Source of the DNA: Treponema sp.
GTDB taxonomy: Bacteria; Spirochaetota; Spirochaetia; Treponematales; Treponemataceae
Direction of reading: 5' to 3'
Length of the DNA: 64,000 nucleotides
NCBI GenBank assembly: GCA_016286535.1
Contig: JAEESZ010000004.1
Location: 1 to 64,000, forward strand
A program made the position numbers and the translations under genes. The notes below the pieces were generated by a model. The model was not told the DNA's origin and searched no databases. It saw only the letters and a list, made by a program, of their open reading frames with translations. Below are positions 61,415 to 64,000 of the stretch, piece after piece (position 1 is the first letter of the stretch; each line of letters opens with the position of its first letter).

Positions 61415-63960
61415 TGAAAAAAAATACAGCCGTAGTTGTGCAGTGCAGATTATCTTCAAGCCGTTTACCACAAAAAGCCTTAAAAGATTTAGGCGGAAGC
61501 CCGGTACTTTCATGGGTTTTAAGGGCTATGAAAAAGGTAAAAGCAGACTTATATATTCTTGCAACCGATCCTGCTTCTTATGAAGAATTAAAAGATATTT
61601 GCCAGACGGAAGGCTATATTTGTTTTTCAGGTGATTTGAATGATGTTCTTAAACGCTTTTGTGATGTCATTCAAAAGTACGAAATATCTACGGTTGTAAG
61701 GGCAACCGCTGATAATCCATATTTGTTTTATGAGGCAGCAAATGATTCTCTTTTAATGTTTGAAGAAAAAAATAAAGAGGGTAAGTGCGATTACCTGACC
61801 TTGACCGGCCTTCCTCATGGAAGCGGGGTCGAAGTCTTTAGTGCAGATTCCCTCTTAAAAGCTCGCGATTTAACAGATCTTCCTTATGACCACGAGCATG
61901 TAGGTCCGGCCCTTTACAATCATAAAGAAAATTTTAACTGCGAATTTATTCCGTCAGATAAAAAATATAATTATCCTTCTTTAAGAACTACAATAGACAC
62001 TTATTCAGATTATTTACGGGCCCTTAAAATATACGATTTTCTTGGTCCTCAGGACCAGTCTTATTCCTGCGCTCAGATTATAAGTGCCTGCCAGAGTAAA
62101 AGTGTAGAAAAACCTGTAATTCTGATGCCTTCTGTATTAAAGGGCAGGGGAACCGGTCATCTTTACAGATGTCTTGATATAGCCTTGAAAAATAATTATT
62201 TTGTTTATATTCCCCAAAATAAGACTCTTGAAGAGTGTGATTCTATAGTTGAAGAATTTATTTCAAGGGGTTTAAAAAAGACTCAGATTATATCAGCCCT
62301 TCCAGATGAAAGTTACAGGCCTGTAATAATTGCAGATACCTTCAGCCTTACAAAAAAAGAAAAAGAAGATTTGTCTTTTGCAGAAACTCTGATTTTAATT
62401 GACGACAATTCCCCTTACATAGATAGCGCAGATTACATTTTAAATATCATCCCTTCAATTCTGGATAATGATTATGCAAACTGTGTAGATTCTTCATTAA
62501 TCTTAAAACCTGAAAATATCAGAAAAGAAAGCTTTAATATAAAAAATACGGACCAAGGCTCTGCCTTAAAAATCCTTATCTGCTTTGGCGGAGAAGATCC
62601 TTCAAACTTGAGTTTAAGAACCTTAAAAAGCCTCTCTAATATATATAAAAATGCAGAATATACAGTTGTCAGTAAAAAATTAAAAAAGGAAGATTGTCCT
62701 GCCTGCCCTAAGCTTTCAATTTTTGAAAAAATCCCAGATTTACGAAACGAACTTTATAAGTTTGATCTGCTTTTTACTCATTACGGCCTTACTGCTTATG
62801 AAGCCCTTTATTCAGGCCTTGGAGTTGTTTTATTACCTACAACAAAACTTCATTTACAGCTTGCACAAAAATATAATTTTGCCTTTTCAAAAGACTGTGC
62901 TGAAGAAAATATCAGAAATGCTTTAAAATCACCTTTTCTTACAACAGAAAAACCTGTGGCTGCTGACGAAAATTCTTCCGGCGAAAATACTGCTGGCGAA
63001 AATACTGCTGGCGAAAATTCTTCCGGCGAAAATAATATTTACAGTTTATTAAATAAAATTGCAGGCGGAGAAAAAATCACATGTCCTGTCTGCCAGTGCC
63101 GCAAAGAAAAAAATGAAGCAGAGGATATATTGATTGCAAGAAATCACAATAAAACTTACAGAAGATGCAGTAAATGCGGAATGATATATCTGAGCTGGTC
63201 CTGTGAAGAAGAAAAAAAATATGTAAAATCCTACTTCTTTGATGAATACCAGAAGCAGTATGGAAAAACTTATACAGAAGATTTTGCTTCAATTAAAAAG
63301 CAGTGCTTTAAAAGACTTGATGTTTTAAAAAAACTTGAATCTTCCTTAAATAATAAAACTTCCCTTGATATAGGCTGTGCTTACGGTCCTTTTTTGTCTG
63401 CTGCAAGCGATTACAAAATGAAAGCTTATGGAACAGATATTTCTGATGATGCCATTGCCTATGTAAATAATGAATTAAAACTTAAAGCCTGTGTATCTTC
63501 TTTTCCTGATTTTGACAGTCAGAAAGAATTCAATATTGAAAAATTTGATATTGTTTCAATGTGGTATGTAATTGAACATTTTAAAAATCTTGATGCAGTT
63601 CTAGAAAAGGTTTCAAGTCTTGTAAAAAACAAGGGCTTTTTTGCCTTTTCAACTCCAAGTGCCCAGGGAGTCTCTGCAAAAAGTAACCGCGAAAACTTTT
63701 TCTTACAAAGTCCATCTGATCATTGTTCTGTGTGGGAATATTCAAAGGCAGATAAAATTTTAAGAAAATATGGTTTCAGGGTAAAAAAAATAGTTTCAAC
63801 CGGTCATCATCCTGAACGTTTTCCTTCCATGCGAAAGAAAATCCTTGAAGGAAAAAAAATCAGCAGTAAATCTCTGCATTGGAAATTTCTTTTATTAATC
63901 AGTAAAATCTTCAGACTGGGTGATACAGTAGAAATCTATTGTAAAAAAATAGAAAAATAA
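61414..63960 (+). CDS. SpsF-type cytidylyltransferase / PseG-SpsG-like / zinc-ribbon SAM methyltransferase fusion
   Basis: 848 residues in three parts. Residues 5-235 are an SpsF-type nucleotidyltransferase (QCRLSSSRLPQKAL, RATADNPYL). Residues about 236-510 resemble PseG/SpsG (GRGTGHLYRC at 244-253, THYGLTAYEALYSGLG near 455), which remove or transfer a nucleotide-sugar moiety. Residues about 519-540 form a repetitive ENSSG/ENTAG linker. Residues about 556-848 are a zinc ribbon (Cys557/560, Cys586/589) plus a class I SAM methyltransferase (LDIGCAYGPF 651-660). The start at 61414 is used because it overlaps the preceding stop as TAATG. The context is nonulosonate-like flagellin glycosylation, by inference. 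Confidence 0.85.
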   Translation: MKKNTAVVVQCRLSSSRLPQKALKDLGGSPVLSWVLRAMKKVKADLYILATDPASYEELKDICQTEGYICFSGDLNDVLKRFCDVIQKYEISTVVRATADNPYLFYEAANDSLLMFEEKNKEGKCDYLTLTGLPHGSGVEVFSADSLLKARDLTDLPYDHEHVGPALYNHKENFNCEFIPSDKKYNYPSLRTTIDTYSDYLRALKIYDFLGPQDQSYSCAQIISACQSKSVEKPVILMPSVLKGRGTGHLYRCLDIALKNNYFVYIPQNKTLEECDSIVEEFISRGLKKTQIISALPDESYRPVIIADTFSLTKKEKEDLSFAETLILIDDNSPYIDSADYILNIIPSILDNDYANCVDSSLILKPENIRKESFNIKNTDQGSALKILICFGGEDPSNLSLRTLKSLSNIYKNAEYTVVSKKLKKEDCPACPKLSIFEKIPDLRNELYKFDLLFTHYGLTAYEALYSGLGVVLLPTTKLHLQLAQKYNFAFSKDCAEENIRNALKSPFLTTEKPVAADENSSGENTAGENTAGENSSGENNIYSLLNKIAGGEKITCPVCQCRKEKNEAEDILIARNHNKTYRRCSKCGMIYLSWSCEEEKKYVKSYFFDEYQKQYGKTYTEDFASIKKQCFKRLDVLKKLESSLNNKTSLDIGCAYGPFLSAASDYKMKAYGTDISDDAIAYVNNELKLKACVSSFPDFDSQKEFNIEKFDIVSMWYVIEHFKNLDAVLEKVSSLVKNKGFFAFSTPSAQGVSAKSNRENFFLQSPSDHCSVWEYSKADKILRKYGFRVKKIVSTGHHPERFPSMRKKILEGKKISSKSLHWKFLLLISKIFRLGDTVEIYCKKIEK
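62968..63027 (+). repeat. 15-bp coding minisatellite, 4 copies
   Basis: Four 15-bp units encode ENSSG, ENTAG, ENTAG and ENSSG in the linker between the PseG-like and methyltransferase domains. The first and last units are identical, and the middle two are identical. It can vary in copy number without a frameshift. Confidence 0.9.
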
Positions 63961-63972
63961 AAGGGTGGGATT

Positions 63973-64000
63973 ATGAATGTTTTAATACTTGGTGCAGGCT
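63973..64000 (+). CDS. start of a Rossmann-like protein (3' truncated by window)
   Basis: An ATG at 63973 with AGGGTGGGA at about 6 bases upstream begins MNVLILGAG, a Rossmann-type nucleotide-binding start. Only nine residues are seen. It follows the fusion gene by 12 bases and is likely the next gene of the sugar locus. An NAD(P)-dependent sugar enzyme or an ATP-grasp ligase would fit, but neither is supported. Confidence 0.6.

Overview
The window looks like chromosomal core sequence from a spirochaete, most likely a host-associated Treponema. It is AT-rich, with long co-directional gene runs. The supporting genes are a tamB-bamA-skp outer-membrane set, a bactofilin, an isocitrate dehydrogenase of the eukaryote-like class, a threonyl-tRNA synthetase without a TGS domain, a partner-switching (PP2C/STAS/HATPase) module, and a cheW, DegT-like, NAD kinase, recN gene order that I recall from T. 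pallidum. No insertion sequence, prophage, CRISPR array or rRNA is visible. The genus call is inference from gene content.

Layout. 1-555 holds the end of one gene, two paralogous AT hairpins, a possible small ORF and a terminator. 556-11179 is minus-strand: two small exported proteins, icd, then a run of exported or membrane proteins with a NifS-like and a dehydroquinate-synthase-like enzyme, and tmk. 11252-29259 is plus-strand: tamB-bamA-skp-mutS, comF, cheW-DegT-like-nadK-recN-(hypothetical)-HD protein, and a LysM/M23-like protein. 29355-35920 is minus-strand: two phosphohexomutases, an outer-membrane-type protein, a second M23-like protein and a membrane-anchored propeller. 36044-44136 mixes short transcription units: HTH-EIIA, transglutaminase-like, rluA-bactofilin-TPR-mtaB-tRNA-Pro, thrS and hslO. 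44140-52476 is minus-strand: tmRNA, a 7TM receptor phosphatase, a PP2C-STAS-HATPase operon, and a TPR/phosphoesterase/ParB-like operon. 52593-55502 has two TPR/coiled-coil proteins. 55559-58896 is xseA-xseB-mutL. 58954 to the end is a sugar-modification locus.

Three themes stand out. (1) Three 12-base sites match the flagellar sigma-28 consensus (TAAA-N15-GCCGATAA) with at most one mismatch. Each lies 7-8 bases before a start codon, ahead of the sugar locus (58954), the LysM/M23-like gene (28390) and the operon entering the dehydroquinate-synthase-like gene (10553). This suggests that an envelope/glycan programme is tied to motility. (2) Many promoter-proximal genes have no Shine-Dalgarno and a -10 box 6-9 bases before the start codon, which points to leaderless mRNAs (icd, tmk, 10553, comF, 28390, 35920, rluA, hslO, xseA, 58954). 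(3) Several recognisable enzyme folds have lost their catalytic residues: a dehydroquinate-synthase-like protein without its zinc ligands, a DegT-family protein without the PLP lysine, two M23 domains without metal ligands, and a radical-SAM/SPASM protein without the CX3CX2C motif.

The sugar locus is the best candidate for something undescribed. A sigma-28 promoter precedes a nucleotidyltransferase-like/dead-radical-SAM/SPASM protein, a GT2-like protein, and an 848-residue fusion of an SpsF-type cytidylyltransferase, a PseG/SpsG-like domain and a zinc-ribbon SAM methyltransferase.
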